64,000 nucleotides of DNA from Pseudomonadales bacterium (GCA_002701845.1 NZXG01000010.1:1-64000); one strand, 5' to 3'; shown: positions 9,205 through 20,047, numbered from the stretch's first letter. Notes: generated from the sequence alone by a model not told the origin. A program made the numbers and translations.

Positions 9205-9757
9205 AAATACTGGTAACGTTGGTTTTGAGAGTGATTCGGTTGTTGGTGAGATCGGCGTCCAGGCCGGTGGCTTCAATGTAGACGCCGGTCTGGCGGATAA
9301 CCACCCGATCATCGGTGGTGGCGTAGGAACGTCGGGGATAGAGTGCCAGGGTCTGGGTCTCCATCACCGCCGCCTCCGATACCCCCTGTTGCTCGATGCT
9401 GACATTGCCGGTGAGATCCAGGCGGTTGACTTTGGTGTCCGACACGGCCGTGTCGGCGCGGGTACGCCAGGAGGGTTGTTGTTGTTCAAAAAACGTAATG
9501 ATGGGGCGAGCCATGACGTTGCGGTCCCGGCTGATGAACTGTTCCATGGACTCCGCCTGCAGGCGATAGGACTTGGCGCCCTGATCGTCAAACCGTTGCT
9601 GGACCAGGTTTTTGGCCACCATGTCCGGCTGGTCGTTCTGGGCCGTGATGTTGGCGCGCGGCTGAAACCATTGATCCCACATGACATAGGCATACAGCCC
9701 CACTACCATCAGGCCCAAAAGCAAACTGGTGAGTATGAGCTGGGTTTTGGGTTTCAT
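9185..9757 (-). CDS. lptC: LPS export protein LptC
   Basis: A bitopic inner-membrane protein that passes LPS from LptB2FG to LptA. The 190-residue protein has one N-terminal membrane helix (about residues 7-25, LILTSLLLGLMVVGLYAYV) and a periplasmic beta-jellyroll with repeating strand patterns (YRLQAESM, LDLTGNVSI, ATTDDRVVI). The length is typical. It starts with a 4-nt overlap on kdsC, and its end overlaps lptA by 20 nt. Confidence 0.93.
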   Translation of the reverse strand: MKPKTQLILTSLLLGLMVVGLYAYVMWDQWFQPRANITAQNDQPDMVAKNLVQQRFDDQGAKSYRLQAESMEQFISRDRNVMARPIITFFEQQQPSWRTRADTAVSDTKVNRLDLTGNVSIEQQGVSEAAVMETQTLALYPRRSYATTDDRVVIRQTGVYIEATGLDADLTNNRITLKTNVTSIYDPEKS

Positions 9758-10287
9758 GGGTTCAGGTAAGGCTCCAGCACCGTGGTGAGTTTGTCCTGGG
9801 CGGTCAGCAGCCAGTCACAGAATTCCCGTACCGCGCCCTCGCCACCGCGGGCCTTGGTGGTCAGGTCAGCGTACTGTTGCACCAGGGGCAGGGCGTCCGC
9901 CACGGTCACCCCCAGCCCGGCCCAGCGGATCGCCGCCAGATCCGGCAGGTCGTCCCCCATATAGGCCACCTGTTCCGATTGCAGGTGCTCCTGCTGTAAC
10001 AATTCCCGCAGGGCGCTGACCTTGTCTTCCCGTCCCTGCACCAGGCGTGTGATACCCAGGTCCCGGGCCCGTCGCTGCACCAGATCCGAGGTGCGTCCGG
10101 TAATGATAGCAACCTCGATGCCCGCCTCCCGCAACAGTTTCAGGCCCAGCCCGTCTTTGACATTGAAGGCTTTGATCTCGTCCCCCAGGCTGGTGAAATA
10201 CAGGCGGCCGTCGGTCATCACGCCATCCACGTCAAACACCGCCAGGCTGATGGGGCCCGCCTTTTGTCGCAACGTCTTGCTGATCAT
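9754..10287 (-). CDS. kdsC: 3-deoxy-D-manno-octulosonate 8-phosphate phosphatase
   Basis: A HAD-superfamily C0-type phosphatase that releases phosphate from KDO-8-P, the step before CMP-KDO formation for inner-core LPS. The 177-residue protein carries the DxD nucleophile pair Asp19/Asp21 (VFDVDGVMTDG), the conserved FNVKDGLG, motif II in IITGRTS and the motif III region with YMGDDLPDLA. It is cytosolic. It follows kdsD with a 2-nt gap and overlaps lptC, forming the kdsD-kdsC-lptCAB unit. Confidence 0.96.
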   Translation of the reverse strand: MISKTLRQKAGPISLAVFDVDGVMTDGRLYFTSLGDEIKAFNVKDGLGLKLLREAGIEVAIITGRTSDLVQRRARDLGITRLVQGREDKVSALRELLQQEHLQSEQVAYMGDDLPDLAAIRWAGLGVTVADALPLVQQYADLTTKARGGEGAVREFCDWLLTAQDKLTTVLEPYLNP

Positions 10288-10289
10288 GG

Positions 10290-11273
10290 TTACATGACTC
10301 CGGCACGCAGCAGGTCGTGCATATTGAGCGCGCCCACCGGCCGCCGGTTGTGGTCCACCACCATCAGGGCAGTGATTTTGCTTTTGTCCATCAGGTTCAG
10401 CGCCTCCACCGCCAGGGTGTGGGGGTGGATGGTTTTGGGGTTTCTCGACATCACATCTTCGATGCGGGTGGCTTGGATATCCATGCCCTGGTCCAGCATC
10501 CGGCGCAGGTCGCCATCGGTAAAGATCCCCACCAGCTCCCCGTTGTCACCAGTGATGCCGGTCATGCCCAGCCCCTTGCTGCTCATTTCCAGCAGCGCCC
10601 GGCTGATGGTGATGCCCTGACCAATCAGGGGCACTTTGTCCCCCACGTGCATAATGTCCTCCACCAGTAACAGCAGGCGCCGGCCCAGGCTGCCGCCGGG
10701 GTGGGACAGGGCGAAGTCGTCGGCGGTGAAGCCCCGGGCCTCCAGCAGCGCCACGGCCAGGGCGTCACCCATTACCAGGCTGGCGGTGGTGCTGGCGGTG
10801 GGTGCCAGGCCCAGGGGGCAGGCTTCCTCTTTGACGCTGATGTCCAGATGGGTATCGGCCCGGGTGGCCAGAGGCGAGCCGGCGTCGCCGGTCATACTGA
10901 TCAGGGGCGCACCCTTGCGCCGGATCACCGGCAGGATACTGAGGACTTCCTCGGTCTTGCCGGAGTTGGAGATCCCGATCACCACGTCCTCGCCGGTGAT
11001 CATGCCCAGATCGCCGTGGCTGGCTTCGCCGGGATGGACGAAAAACGCCGGGGTGCCGGTGCTGGCCAGGGTGGCGGCAATCTTATTGCCAATGTGGCCG
11101 GACTTGCCCATGCCGGTGACGATGACCCGGCCACGGCATTGCAATATCAGGTCACAGGCCCGCAGGAACTGCTCGTTGATGCGATCCTTCAGGGCCAGGG
11201 TGGCATTGGCTTCAATGTCGATGACCCGCCGGGCCGAGGCAATAAAATCAAAGTCTTGATAATCTGCGTTCAT
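10290..11273 (-). CDS. kdsD: Arabinose-5-phosphate isomerase
   Basis: Converts ribulose-5-phosphate to arabinose-5-phosphate, the first committed step of KDO synthesis. The 327-residue protein has an N-terminal SIS sugar isomerase domain (about 45-180, with GMGKSGHIGNKIAATL and HPGEASHGDLG) and two C-terminal CBS domains (about 205-327). This architecture and length match KdsD/GutQ. The ATG at 11273 lies 58 nt after the exchanger stop. Context with kdsC and lptCAB favours KdsD over a capsule-specific paralog. Confidence 0.96.
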   Translation of the reverse strand: MNADYQDFDFIASARRVIDIEANATLALKDRINEQFLRACDLILQCRGRVIVTGMGKSGHIGNKIAATLASTGTPAFFVHPGEASHGDLGMITGEDVVIGISNSGKTEEVLSILPVIRRKGAPLISMTGDAGSPLATRADTHLDISVKEEACPLGLAPTASTTASLVMGDALAVALLEARGFTADDFALSHPGGSLGRRLLLLVEDIMHVGDKVPLIGQGITISRALLEMSSKGLGMTGITGDNGELVGIFTDGDLRRMLDQGMDIQATRIEDVMSRNPKTIHPHTLAVEALNLMDKSKITALMVVDHNRRPVGALNMHDLLRAGVM

Positions 11274-11331
11274 GGTTATTCCAACCGGTGTTGCGGGTTA
11301 CGCCTGGGCCACAGTGTAAACCATCTGTCTC

Positions 11332-12294
11332 TCAGGCCGTAACGGTTTGCTGATACAGAAAGCCCAGGTAAGCCAGATAGCCCGTCAGCAGTATGGCTCC
11401 CTCGGGTTTGGACAGTTGTCGCTGGCGCCGGGGCCACCAGATAAACGCCGCCAGCAGCAGCGTCAGCAATACCATGGCACCGTAGTCTCGCAGCAGGGTG
11501 TCGCGGGTGACCTCAATGGGATGGATCACCGCGCCGGCGGACAGCACCGCCAACAGGTTCAGAATATTGGAGCCGACGATATTGCCCAGGGCAATGTCGT
11601 GATGCCGGCGCAGGGCGCTGGCGATGGAGGCCGCCAGCTCCGGCAGGCTGGTGCCAATGGCAACAATGGTCAGGCCAATCACCACTTCGCTCACCTGCAG
11701 GGCGGTGGCCACTTCGATAGCGCCCCACACCAACAGGCGGGAGGAGCCGATCAGCACCAGGGTTCCCAGCACAAACCAGAACACCGCCGACCCGGTACTG
11801 ACATCGGGCACTTCGGCTTCCACCCCGGCCCCGGCCTCGTACGGGTGCTCCTTCTTGTAGCGGAACATCAGATACATCAGCAGCGCCAGCATGGCCAGCA
11901 GGGCGAACCCATCCTGCCGTGAGAGTATATAGTCGCTGCACAGAAATCCGGTGACCGCGGTCACCGCCAGCAACGCTGGCAGATCCTGCCGCAGCAGTCC
12001 GGATTTCACCGGCAGGGCGGCAATCAGGGCAGTGGCCCCCAGTACCAGGCCGGTGTTGGCGATATTGGAGCCCACGGCATTACCCAGGGCCAGCTCCGGG
12101 GACTTGGCCAGGGCGGACATGATGGAGACCACGATTTCCGGCGCCGAGGTGCCCAGGGCCACAATGGTGAGCCCGATCATGGCCTTGGACATCCCCAGCC
12201 CCTCCGCCAGCCCCACGGCGCCATCCACAAACTTATCGGAGCTCCATACCAGCAGCACCAGACCGGCAACAATGGCAATTATGGCAAGCAGCAT
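11332..12294 (-). CDS. CaCA-family Na+/Ca2+ antiporter-like protein (YrbG type)
   Basis: An inner-membrane cation/calcium exchanger of about ten helices arranged as two homologous halves. Each half has an alpha-repeat: VALGTSAPEIVVS near residue 45 and VAIGTSLPELAAS in the second half, each followed by NIVGSNI-like segments. The 320-residue length matches YrbG. It precedes kdsD, the usual place for yrbG. The start at 12294 was chosen over the longer reading (12354) because MLLAIIAIVAGLVLLVWSSD is the expected first helix and AGGGG lies about 10 nt upstream. The transported ion is not established for most YrbG homologs. Confidence 0.9.
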   Translation of the reverse strand: MLLAIIAIVAGLVLLVWSSDKFVDGAVGLAEGLGMSKAMIGLTIVALGTSAPEIVVSIMSALAKSPELALGNAVGSNIANTGLVLGATALIAALPVKSGLLRQDLPALLAVTAVTGFLCSDYILSRQDGFALLAMLALLMYLMFRYKKEHPYEAGAGVEAEVPDVSTGSAVFWFVLGTLVLIGSSRLLVWGAIEVATALQVSEVVIGLTIVAIGTSLPELAASIASALRRHHDIALGNIVGSNILNLLAVLSAGAVIHPIEVTRDTLLRDYGAMVLLTLLLAAFIWWPRRQRQLSKPEGAILLTGYLAYLGFLYQQTVTA

Positions 12295-12454
12295 GACGGA
12301 ATACCCCTGGCTCGAGACCGGATGCAATGTAATGAGATTGGCTACACCATGCAAGCGTGAACAGTTGTTTTTCCTTTATGGGACATAGTGATATAGTTCA
12401 GCCCCTTAGACGGAGGGCCGCGGGCTCAATAACACTCAGAACAACAGGTTCTCA

Positions 12455-13294
12455 ATGGCTTCCCAACCCCAGTCCGATAATCCAGTGGCAGGCAACGATT
12501 ACGTGCGCATCACCGACATGACCTTCATGCGCGGTGAACGGCCTATCTTTAAGGATGTGACCATCCGCATACCCAGGGGAAAGGTTACCGCCATCATGGG
12601 TCCCAGTGGCACCGGCAAGACTACTTTGCTGCGATTGATTGGCGGCCAGTTGCGGCCGGATCGGGGGGAAATACTGGTGGATGGCCATAATATTCCCCGG
12701 CTGGGGCGTCAGGAGTTGTTTCGGGTGCGCAGCAAAATGGGGATGCTGTTCCAGAGTGGTGCTTTGTTCACGGATCTGCCGGTGTATGAAAACGTCGCCT
12801 TTCCCTTGCGGGTGCATACCGATCTGCCGGAGGACATGATACGCGACATCGTGTTAATGAAACTGCAGGCGGTGGGGCTGCGGGGTGCCAGCCACCTGAT
12901 GCCCAGTGAGCTGTCCGGCGGCATGGCGCGGCGGGCGGCCCTGGCCCGGGCCATTGCCCTGGACCCGGATCTGGTGATGTACGATGAGCCCTTCGCCGGC
13001 CAGGATCCCATGTCCATGGGCGTGGTGGTGCAGCTGATCCGCTTGCTGAACGATGCCCTGGGCCATACCAGCATCGTGGTGTCTCACGATGTGCAGGAGA
13101 CCGCCAGTATCGCCGACTATATCTATGTGGTGTCCGGCGGCGAGGTCATCGGCGAGGGCAGTCCCGACGAGGTCCTGAATTCCGACCTGCCCCGGGTGCG
13201 CCAGTTTATGCAGGGGTTGCCGGACGGGCCGGTGCCGTTTCACTACCCGGCCCCCAGTGTGGAGCAGGACTTTCTGGGGGGCGAGCAATCGTGA
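12455..13294 (+). CDS. mlaF: Phospholipid ABC transporter ATPase MlaF
   Basis: ATPase of the MlaFEDB inner-membrane complex, which moves phospholipids between membranes to keep outer-membrane lipid asymmetry. The 279-residue ABC protein shows Walker A GPSGTGKT (49-56), Q-loop MLFQSGALF, signature LSGGM (not the common LSGGQ; typical of MlaF/Ttg2A), Walker [13 protein letters not shown] and switch His in VVSHD. It is the first gene of an operon divergent from the yrbG-like gene, with 160 nt between them. The C-terminal tail of about 30 residues after the ABC core fits the MlaF extension that contacts its partner. Confidence 0.95.
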   Translation: MASQPQSDNPVAGNDYVRITDMTFMRGERPIFKDVTIRIPRGKVTAIMGPSGTGKTTLLRLIGGQLRPDRGEILVDGHNIPRLGRQELFRVRSKMGMLFQSGALFTDLPVYENVAFPLRVHTDLPEDMIRDIVLMKLQAVGLRGASHLMPSELSGGMARRAALARAIALDPDLVMYDEPFAGQDPMSMGVVVQLIRLLNDALGHTSIVVSHDVQETASIADYIYVVSGGEVIGEGSPDEVLNSDLPRVRQFMQGLPDGPVPFHYPAPSVEQDFLGGEQS

Positions 13295-14073
13295 TCGATC
13301 GAATTGCGGCACTGGGCAGCAAAGGGCTGGAAACGCTGCAGGCCCTGGGGCGCTCGGGGATGTTCCTGTTTCACGCTTTGTGGGCGCTGCCCAATGTCCG
13401 GGTCAACGGGCCCCTGCTGGTGCGGCAGATTTTCTCCGTGGGGGTGTTGTCGCTCATTATTATTCTGGTGTCCGGGGTCTTTATCGGCATGGTGCTGGCC
13501 CTGCAGGGCTATAACATTCTCACCCGCTACGGCAGTGAACAGGCCCTGGGGCAAATGGTGGCCCTGACCCTGTTGCGGGAGCTGGGGCCGGTGGTCACCG
13601 CCCTGCTGTTCGCCGGCCGCGCCGGTTCCGCCCTCACTGCCGAAATCGGGCTGATGAAAGCCACCGAACAACTGGCCAGCATGGAAATGATCGGGGTGGA
13701 CCCCCTGCGCCGGATCATTTCCCCCCGTTTCTGGGCCGGGTTTTACTGTCTGCCCACCCTGGCGGTAATCTTCTCCGCCGTGGGGGTGCTGGGGGCCTAC
13801 GCCGTGGGCGTGGTCTGGCTGGGGGTGGACGGTGGCTCCTTCTGGTCCAATATGCAGAACAGCGTGGAGTGGGGCGAGGACGTCATGAACGGCGTGATCA
13901 AGAGCCTGGTGTTCGGTATTGTGGTCACCTGGATCGCCGTGTTTCAGGGCTACGACACCGTCCCCACCTCGGAGGGCATCAGCCGGGCCACCACCCGCAC
14001 CGTGGTCTATGCCTCGCTGGCGGTGTTGGGGCTGGACTTTATCTTAACCGCAGTCATGTTTGGAGAACTGTAA
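13291..14073 (+). CDS. mlaE: Phospholipid ABC transporter permease MlaE
   Basis: Inner-membrane permease of the Mla system. The 260-residue length and pattern of an amphipathic N-terminal helix plus about five membrane helices fit the MlaE family. Conserved segments are [21 protein letters not shown] (the cytoplasmic coupling helix), [21 protein letters not shown] and [13 protein letters not shown] near the C terminus. The start is GTG at 13291, overlapping the mlaF stop (GTGA), so the two are translationally coupled. mlaD begins 1 nt after its stop. Confidence 0.96.
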   Translation: MIDRIAALGSKGLETLQALGRSGMFLFHALWALPNVRVNGPLLVRQIFSVGVLSLIIILVSGVFIGMVLALQGYNILTRYGSEQALGQMVALTLLRELGPVVTALLFAGRAGSALTAEIGLMKATEQLASMEMIGVDPLRRIISPRFWAGFYCLPTLAVIFSAVGVLGAYAVGVVWLGVDGGSFWSNMQNSVEWGEDVMNGVIKSLVFGIVVTWIAVFQGYDTVPTSEGISRATTRTVVYASLAVLGLDFILTAVMFGEL

Positions 14074-14074
14074 G

Positions 14075-14542
14075 ATGCGCACGCGTACAGTGGAATTGGC
14101 GGTTGGCGCCTTTATGCTGATCGGTCTGGTGGCCATCATTTTTCTGGCCCTTCGGGTGAGCGGGTTGTCCATGCAGTCACCGGATGAGACCTACCGGGTG
14201 TATGGCAAATTCGAGAACATCGGCGGTCTCACCGTGCGTGCCAAGGTGACCATGGCAGGGGTGACCATTGGCCGGGTCAGTGATATCTACCTGGACAAAG
14301 AGGATTTTGTGGGAGTGGTGGAGATGGATATCTACGACTCAGTGAGCAATCTGTCCACCGATACCAGCGCCGCCATCCTTACCGCCGGCCTGCTGGGGGA
14401 AAAGTACATCGGCCTCACCCAGGGCGCCGAGCTGGATAATCTGACCGATGGCAGCGAGATCTACAATACCCAGTCCGCCATGGTGCTGGAAGATCTGATC
14501 GCCAAATTTCTGGTGGGGCAGGTATCCTCCGATGACCCTTGA
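14075..14542 (+). CDS. mlaD: Phospholipid transport MCE-domain protein MlaD
   Basis: A membrane-anchored MCE protein that forms a hexameric ring in the periplasm above MlaE. The 155-residue protein has one N-terminal helix (about residues 7-27, after MRTRTVE) and a single MCE domain (about 38-117, FENIGGLTVRAKVTMAGVTIG), with the LLGEKYIGLTQG segment and a hydrophobic C-terminal helix region. The ATG at 14075 follows mlaE by one base; a reading from 14060 starts inside mlaE and was rejected. Unusually, the next gene is mlaB with an 11-nt overlap, so mlaC is missing from its normal slot. Confidence 0.95.
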   Translation: MRTRTVELAVGAFMLIGLVAIIFLALRVSGLSMQSPDETYRVYGKFENIGGLTVRAKVTMAGVTIGRVSDIYLDKEDFVGVVEMDIYDSVSNLSTDTSAAILTAGLLGEKYIGLTQGAELDNLTDGSEIYNTQSAMVLEDLIAKFLVGQVSSDDP

Positions 14543-14867
14543 TAACAGCGAGGCAATAGCCCGTAAGGGTGTGAGTCTGGTGCGGGTCAGTGACACCGAG
14601 ATGGCCATCAGCGGCGATATGGTGTTCGCCTCCGCCACCCGTCTGCGGGGGGAGGGCGAGCGCCTGTTGCCGGATATGGGGCAGCGGGTAACCGTGGACC
14701 TGGCCCAGGTGGGCCGGGTGGGCAGCGTGGGAATCTCGGTGTTGCTGTGCTGGCAGCGAATGGCCCAGGTGCTGAACAAAGAACTGGTTTTTGTCAATGC
14801 GCCTGATGATATGCTGGATGTGAGCCGGGTCAGCGGTCTGGACACCATCATGCCGTTTTCCCCCTGA
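14532..14867 (+). CDS. mlaB: STAS-domain protein MlaB
   Basis: A cytoplasmic STAS-domain subunit that binds and stabilises MlaF in the Mla ABC complex. The 111-residue protein shows the STAS pattern: a beta-strand start (EMAISGDMVFASA), then VTVDLAQVGRVGSVGISVLLCW, in which the Ser of RVGSVG sits where STAS proteins carry the functional Ser/Thr. Similarity is weak, as usual for MlaB, and the assignment relies on fold pattern plus position directly after mlaD. It overlaps mlaD by 11 nt, and ibaG follows 66 nt later. Confidence 0.85.
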   Translation: MTLDNSEAIARKGVSLVRVSDTEMAISGDMVFASATRLRGEGERLLPDMGQRVTVDLAQVGRVGSVGISVLLCWQRMAQVLNKELVFVNAPDDMLDVSRVSGLDTIMPFSP

Positions 14868-14933
14868 TTTTAGTGGCCGTTTTGTTTACAATGGCGCCCT
14901 TCTAGATTTTCTCAATTTCCCAGGTGAGGATTC

Positions 14934-15197
14934 ATGGTCACAGCGGAAGATATCCAACAACGTATCACTGCCGGTATTGAGGCAGCGCAGGTCAAAGTGC
15001 TGCTGGATGGCAACAAATGCCTGGTGGCGGTGGGCTCCCCGGCGTTCGAGGGCAAGCGTCCGGTACAGAAACAACAGATGATCTACGCCTGCCTGAATGA
15101 ACTCATTGCCAGCGGCGACCTGCATGCCGTGTCTATGCAAACCTATACCCCTTCCCAGTGGCAATCCCAGGAAAAGCTGGGCTTTCCCGGATTCTGA
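14934..15197 (+). CDS. ibaG: BolA/IbaG family protein
   Basis: An 87-residue BolA-like protein. This family pairs with monothiol glutaredoxins and takes part in iron-sulfur cluster trafficking; IbaG is also linked to acid stress. The class II KH-like fold is recognisable in ITAGIEAAQVKVLLDG and VGSPAFEGKRPVQKQQMIYACLNELI. The helix-turn region ends with MQTYTPSQW, as in IbaG. It lies between mlaB and murA, the standard IbaG location, with GTGAGG upstream of its ATG and 18 nt before murA. Confidence 0.93.
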   Translation: MVTAEDIQQRITAGIEAAQVKVLLDGNKCLVAVGSPAFEGKRPVQKQQMIYACLNELIASGDLHAVSMQTYTPSQWQSQEKLGFPGF

Positions 15198-16478
<1,281 letters not shown>

Positions 16479-16491
16479 TTATGAGACTGTG

Positions 16492-17148
16492 ATGAGCGCT
16501 AGAATTCGCATTGCCCTGTCCAAAGGGCGGATACTGGATGAGACCCTGCCATTGTTGCAGGCGGCGGGCATCGAGTTGCTGGAGCAGACCGCCGGCAGCC
16601 GCAAGCTGATTTTTCCCACCAGTCACCCCCAGGTGGACATTATTATTATCCGCGCCACCGACGTACCCACCTTTGTGGAGCACGGAGCAGCGGATATCGG
16701 GGTGGCGGGTAAGGACGTGCTGATGGAGCACGGTGCCCGGGGCGTCTACGAGCCTCTGGATCTGAATATTTCCCGCTGCAAATTGATGGTGGCGGCGGTG
16801 CAGGGGGCCCCGGAGCCCGCCGGGCGCCTGCGGGTGGCCACCAAGTTCGTCAATCTCACCCGCCAGTACTACGCCGAAAAAGGTGAGCAGGTGGAAGTGA
16901 TCAAGCTTTACGGTTCCATGGAACTGGCCCCCCTGGTGGGGCTGGCGGATAAAATCGTGGATATCGTGGATACCGGCAATACCCTGCGGGCCAACGGGCT
17001 GGAGCCCACGGAGCTGATTGCCACCATCAGCTCCCGGTTGATCGTCAACAAAGCCGCCATGAAGATGAAGCATGCCCTTATCCAGGGCCTGATTGATCAA
17101 TTGGCGGTGGCGGTGGAGAATAATCGTCAGCCACAGAACCCGGATTGA
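16492..17148 (+). CDS. hisG: ATP phosphoribosyltransferase, short form
   Basis: Catalyses the first step of histidine biosynthesis, ATP plus PRPP to phosphoribosyl-ATP. At 218 residues it is the short HisG_S form, lacking the C-terminal regulatory ACT-like domain, and therefore should need HisZ, which is not in this window. Family motifs are [27 protein letters not shown] and the PRPP-binding segment [18 protein letters not shown] directly precedes the ATG at 16492 and is an equally possible start. It is 13 nt after murA and followed closely by hisD. Confidence 0.96.
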   Translation: MSARIRIALSKGRILDETLPLLQAAGIELLEQTAGSRKLIFPTSHPQVDIIIIRATDVPTFVEHGAADIGVAGKDVLMEHGARGVYEPLDLNISRCKLMVAAVQGAPEPAGRLRVATKFVNLTRQYYAEKGEQVEVIKLYGSMELAPLVGLADKIVDIVDTGNTLRANGLEPTELIATISSRLIVNKAAMKMKHALIQGLIDQLAVAVENNRQPQNPD

Positions 17149-17156
17149 GGTGCCCC

Positions 17157-18461
17157 ATGACCCTGGAAATAGCACGCCTGGATACAGCATTACCGGATTT
17201 TAACCAGCGGCTGGACGACCTGCTGGCCTGGGAGACCGTATCCGACCACGGGGTGCAGAGTGCCGTGGCGGACATCGTGCAGGCGGTGCGCCAGCGGGGT
17301 GACGCGGCCGTGCTGGAATACACCAATCGCTTCGATCGCCGCGACGTGGCCGCCATGGCTGAGTTGGTAATGCCCCAGAGTCGGCTGCAGGCCGCCCTCA
17401 ACGCCATTCCCGCGGCTCAGCGTCAGGCGCTGGAAGCCGCGGCGGACCGGGTCCGCCGTTATCACGAGCATCAGAAGCAGGATTCCTGGCAGTACACCGA
17501 GGCTGACGGCACCCTGCTGGGACAGAAAGTGACGCCGCTGGATCGTGCCGGACTCTACGTGCCCGGTGGCAAAGCCAGCTATCCCTCGTCGGTGCTGATG
17601 AATGCGATTCCCGCCAAAGTGGCCGGGGTGGCGGAGGTGGTGATGGTGGTGCCGGCCCCCGCCGGGGAATTGAATGACATGGTACTGGCGGCGGCGGTGA
17701 TCGCCGGGGTGGACAAGGTGATCACCGTGGGGGGTGCCCAGGCAGTGGCGGCCCTGGCCTATGGCACGGAAACCGTGCCCGCCGTGGACAAAATCGTCGG
17801 CCCCGGCAATATCTACGTGGCCACCGCCAAGCGCATGGTGTTCGGTCAGGTGGGCATCGATATGATCGCCGGCCCCTCGGAAATTCTGGTGGTTTGTGAT
17901 GGCGCCACCGACGCCCACTGGGTGGCCATGGACCTGCTGTCCCAGGCGGAGCACGATGAGGACGCCCAGTCCATTCTGGTGACCCCGGACGCCGGTTTTC
18001 TGAACCAGGTGGCCGCGGCTCTGGAACAGTTGCTGCCGGGGCTGGAGCGGGCGGACATTGCCCGCCAGTCCCTCAAGCAGCGGGGAGCCCTGATCAAGGT
18101 GGCGGATCTGGAGCAGGCTCTGGAGCTGATCAACCGGATCGCGCCCGAGCATCTGGAACTGTCCGTGGCGGAACCGGAAACCCTGGCGGCCCGGGTTCGT
18201 CACGCCGGCGCCATTTTTATGGGTCGCTACACCGCCGAGGCCCTGGGGGATTATTGCGCCGGTCCCAACCACGTGCTGCCCACCTCCGGCACCGCCCGCT
18301 ATTCATCGCCCCTGGGGGTGTATGACTTCCAGAAGCGCAGCTCGCTGATCATGTGCAGCCCGCAGCGCGCCTCGGAGCTGGGGCAGGTGGCCTCGGTGCT
18401 GGCCCGGGGGGAAGGCCTGACCGCCCACGCCCGGTCTGCGGAATACCGAATCAAGGATTAA
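17157..18461 (+). CDS. hisD: Histidinol dehydrogenase
   Basis: A zinc enzyme that oxidises L-histidinol twice to L-histidine with NAD+. The 434-residue protein has the family signature [10 protein letters not shown], the catalytic Glu-His pair in [10 protein letters not shown], and metal-ligand regions in AEHDED and [11 protein letters not shown]. The ATG at 17157 has GAGG 6 nt upstream; a TTG at 17145 would add four residues and overlap hisG, and is less likely. hisC follows after 3 nt, giving a hisG-hisD-hisC operon behind murA. Confidence 0.97.
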   Translation: MTLEIARLDTALPDFNQRLDDLLAWETVSDHGVQSAVADIVQAVRQRGDAAVLEYTNRFDRRDVAAMAELVMPQSRLQAALNAIPAAQRQALEAAADRVRRYHEHQKQDSWQYTEADGTLLGQKVTPLDRAGLYVPGGKASYPSSVLMNAIPAKVAGVAEVVMVVPAPAGELNDMVLAAAVIAGVDKVITVGGAQAVAALAYGTETVPAVDKIVGPGNIYVATAKRMVFGQVGIDMIAGPSEILVVCDGATDAHWVAMDLLSQAEHDEDAQSILVTPDAGFLNQVAAALEQLLPGLERADIARQSLKQRGALIKVADLEQALELINRIAPEHLELSVAEPETLAARVRHAGAIFMGRYTAEALGDYCAGPNHVLPTSGTARYSSPLGVYDFQKRSSLIMCSPQRASELGQVASVLARGEGLTAHARSAEYRIKD

Positions 18462-18464
18462 ACG

Positions 18465-19553
18465 ATGACCGACAGCAACCCGATCGTGCAGCAGTGGATT
18501 CGCCCCGAAATCCAGGCCCTGAAGGCCTATCAAGTGCCGCCGGCGGGAAACATGATTAAACTGGATGCCATGGAAAATCCCTACCGGTGGCCCCAATACA
18601 TGGTGGACGAGTGGCTGGAAGTCCTGCGCGCCACCCCCATTAACCGCTATCCGGACCCGGTGGCGGCGGAACTCAAGGAAGAGCTGAGTCTGCGCATGGG
18701 GGTGGATCCGGCCTATGAGGTCATGCTGGGCAATGGCTCCGATGAGCTGATTCAGATTATGGCCATGTGCCTGGCGGGCCCTGATCGCACCCTGCTGGCG
18801 CCGGAACCCGGTTTCGTCATGTATCGCATGATCGCCACCTTCTGCGGCATGCACTATCGCGGCGTGCCTTTGGGGGAGGATTTTGAACTGGATCTGCCGG
18901 CCACTCTGGAGGCCATCGCCGAAAACCAGCCGGCTCTGGTGTTTCTGGCCCAGCCCAATAACCCCACCGGCAACCTGTTCCGGCTGGAGTCGGTGCGGGC
19001 CGTGTGTGAGGCGGCCCCCGGGCTGGTGGTGCTGGACGAGGCCTATATGGCGTTCACTGATCGTCAGCACCTGGAGCTGATGGCGGATTATTCCAATGTG
19101 GTGGTGATGCGCACGCTGTCCAAGATGGGCCTGGCGGGGCTGCGTCTGGGCATCCTGTTCGGTCCCCGGGCCTGGTTGCAGGAATTCGACAAAGTGCGCC
19201 TGCCTTACAACATCAACGTGCTTACCGAGGCTTCGGTCAAATTCGCGTTGACGCATTACGACGTGATCAAGGCCCAGACGGCGGAATTGCGTGCCAACCG
19301 CGCTGAACTGCTGGCCGCGCTACAGCAATTACCCTTTGCCCGGGTCTGGCCCAGCGAGGCCAACTTTATTCTGGCCCGCACCGCGCCGGGGCAGGCCGGG
19401 GCCATCCATCAAGCGTTGAAAACCGCGGGTATCCTGGTGAAGTGCCTGCACGGCGCCCACCCGCAGCTGGAGGACTGTCTGCGGTTTACCGTGGGCACGG
19501 CGGATGAAAACCGGCTGTTACTGCAGGCCCTCCACGGCGCCATGGATGCCTGA
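18465..19553 (+). CDS. hisC: Histidinol-phosphate aminotransferase
   Basis: A PLP-dependent class I/II aminotransferase that converts imidazole acetol-phosphate to histidinol phosphate. The 362-residue protein shows the PLP lysine Lys220 in RTLSKMGLAGLRLG, AQPNNPTGN at 162-170 and DEAYMAF at 191-197. YPDP near residue 62 matches HisC's substrate region. It is cytosolic and the last gene of the hisGDC group; the next genes are on the opposite strand. Confidence 0.96.
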   Translation: MTDSNPIVQQWIRPEIQALKAYQVPPAGNMIKLDAMENPYRWPQYMVDEWLEVLRATPINRYPDPVAAELKEELSLRMGVDPAYEVMLGNGSDELIQIMAMCLAGPDRTLLAPEPGFVMYRMIATFCGMHYRGVPLGEDFELDLPATLEAIAENQPALVFLAQPNNPTGNLFRLESVRAVCEAAPGLVVLDEAYMAFTDRQHLELMADYSNVVVMRTLSKMGLAGLRLGILFGPRAWLQEFDKVRLPYNINVLTEASVKFALTHYDVIKAQTAELRANRAELLAALQQLPFARVWPSEANFILARTAPGQAGAIHQALKTAGILVKCLHGAHPQLEDCLRFTVGTADENRLLLQALHGAMDA

Positions 19554-19581
19554 CGCGGCAGGGCACCTATTCTGGGGAGGC

Positions 19582-20019
19582 TCAGGCGGGTTTGGCCTCC
19601 AGCTTGGCTTTGATGAACTGATCGTGGGGTACGTATAGCAGCTCGGCCACCTTGCGAATGGTATTGTCCTCATAGCGGTCCAGATTGCCATCCGCCCAGG
19701 CCACCTTCCACATGGCCAGGATCAGCCGGTACTTTTGTTCAGGGCTGTAATGGTCATTGATCTGGCGGGTCATCTCATAATAGTCGTGGGCTTCCTGATG
19801 TTGTTGCTTGGCGGAGTCAATCAGCTCCGCCGATTCCGCCGCCGACAATTGCAGGGATTTTTCCAGGCTCTGACGCACCGCGGACTCTTCCGCCGCCAGC
19901 CATTCGTCGTCGGCGGCCATCACCTCCACCAGCAGGGCGGCCGCCGCCAGTTCCGGGCTGATGCTCTGGTCCGGGCCGGTCTCGGGTTGAGTAAACAGAT
20001 CCATTATGCGCTTGATCAT
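19582..20019 (-). CDS. TerB-like (tellurite resistance B family) protein
   Basis: A 145-residue acidic helical protein with the TerB / DjlA-N pattern: AAALLVEVMAADDEWLAAEESAV in the first half and RLILAMWKVAWADGNLDRYEDNTIRKVAELL in the second, two similar acidic helix-loop-helix blocks that may bind metal. It has no signal peptide and no J domain. The ATG at 20019 is preferred because AAGGAGG lies 9 nt upstream, whereas the earlier ATG at 20028 touches it. It sits between convergent hisC and co-directional degS, 28 nt downstream of the degS stop, so it may be co-transcribed with degS. The biological role is unknown. Confidence 0.85.
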   Translation of the reverse strand: MIKRIMDLFTQPETGPDQSISPELAAAALLVEVMAADDEWLAAEESAVRQSLEKSLQLSAAESAELIDSAKQQHQEAHDYYEMTRQINDHYSPEQKYRLILAMWKVAWADGNLDRYEDNTIRKVAELLYVPHDQFIKAKLEAKPA

Positions 20020-20047
20020 GGTTGCCATCCTCCTTGGGACGTTGACG

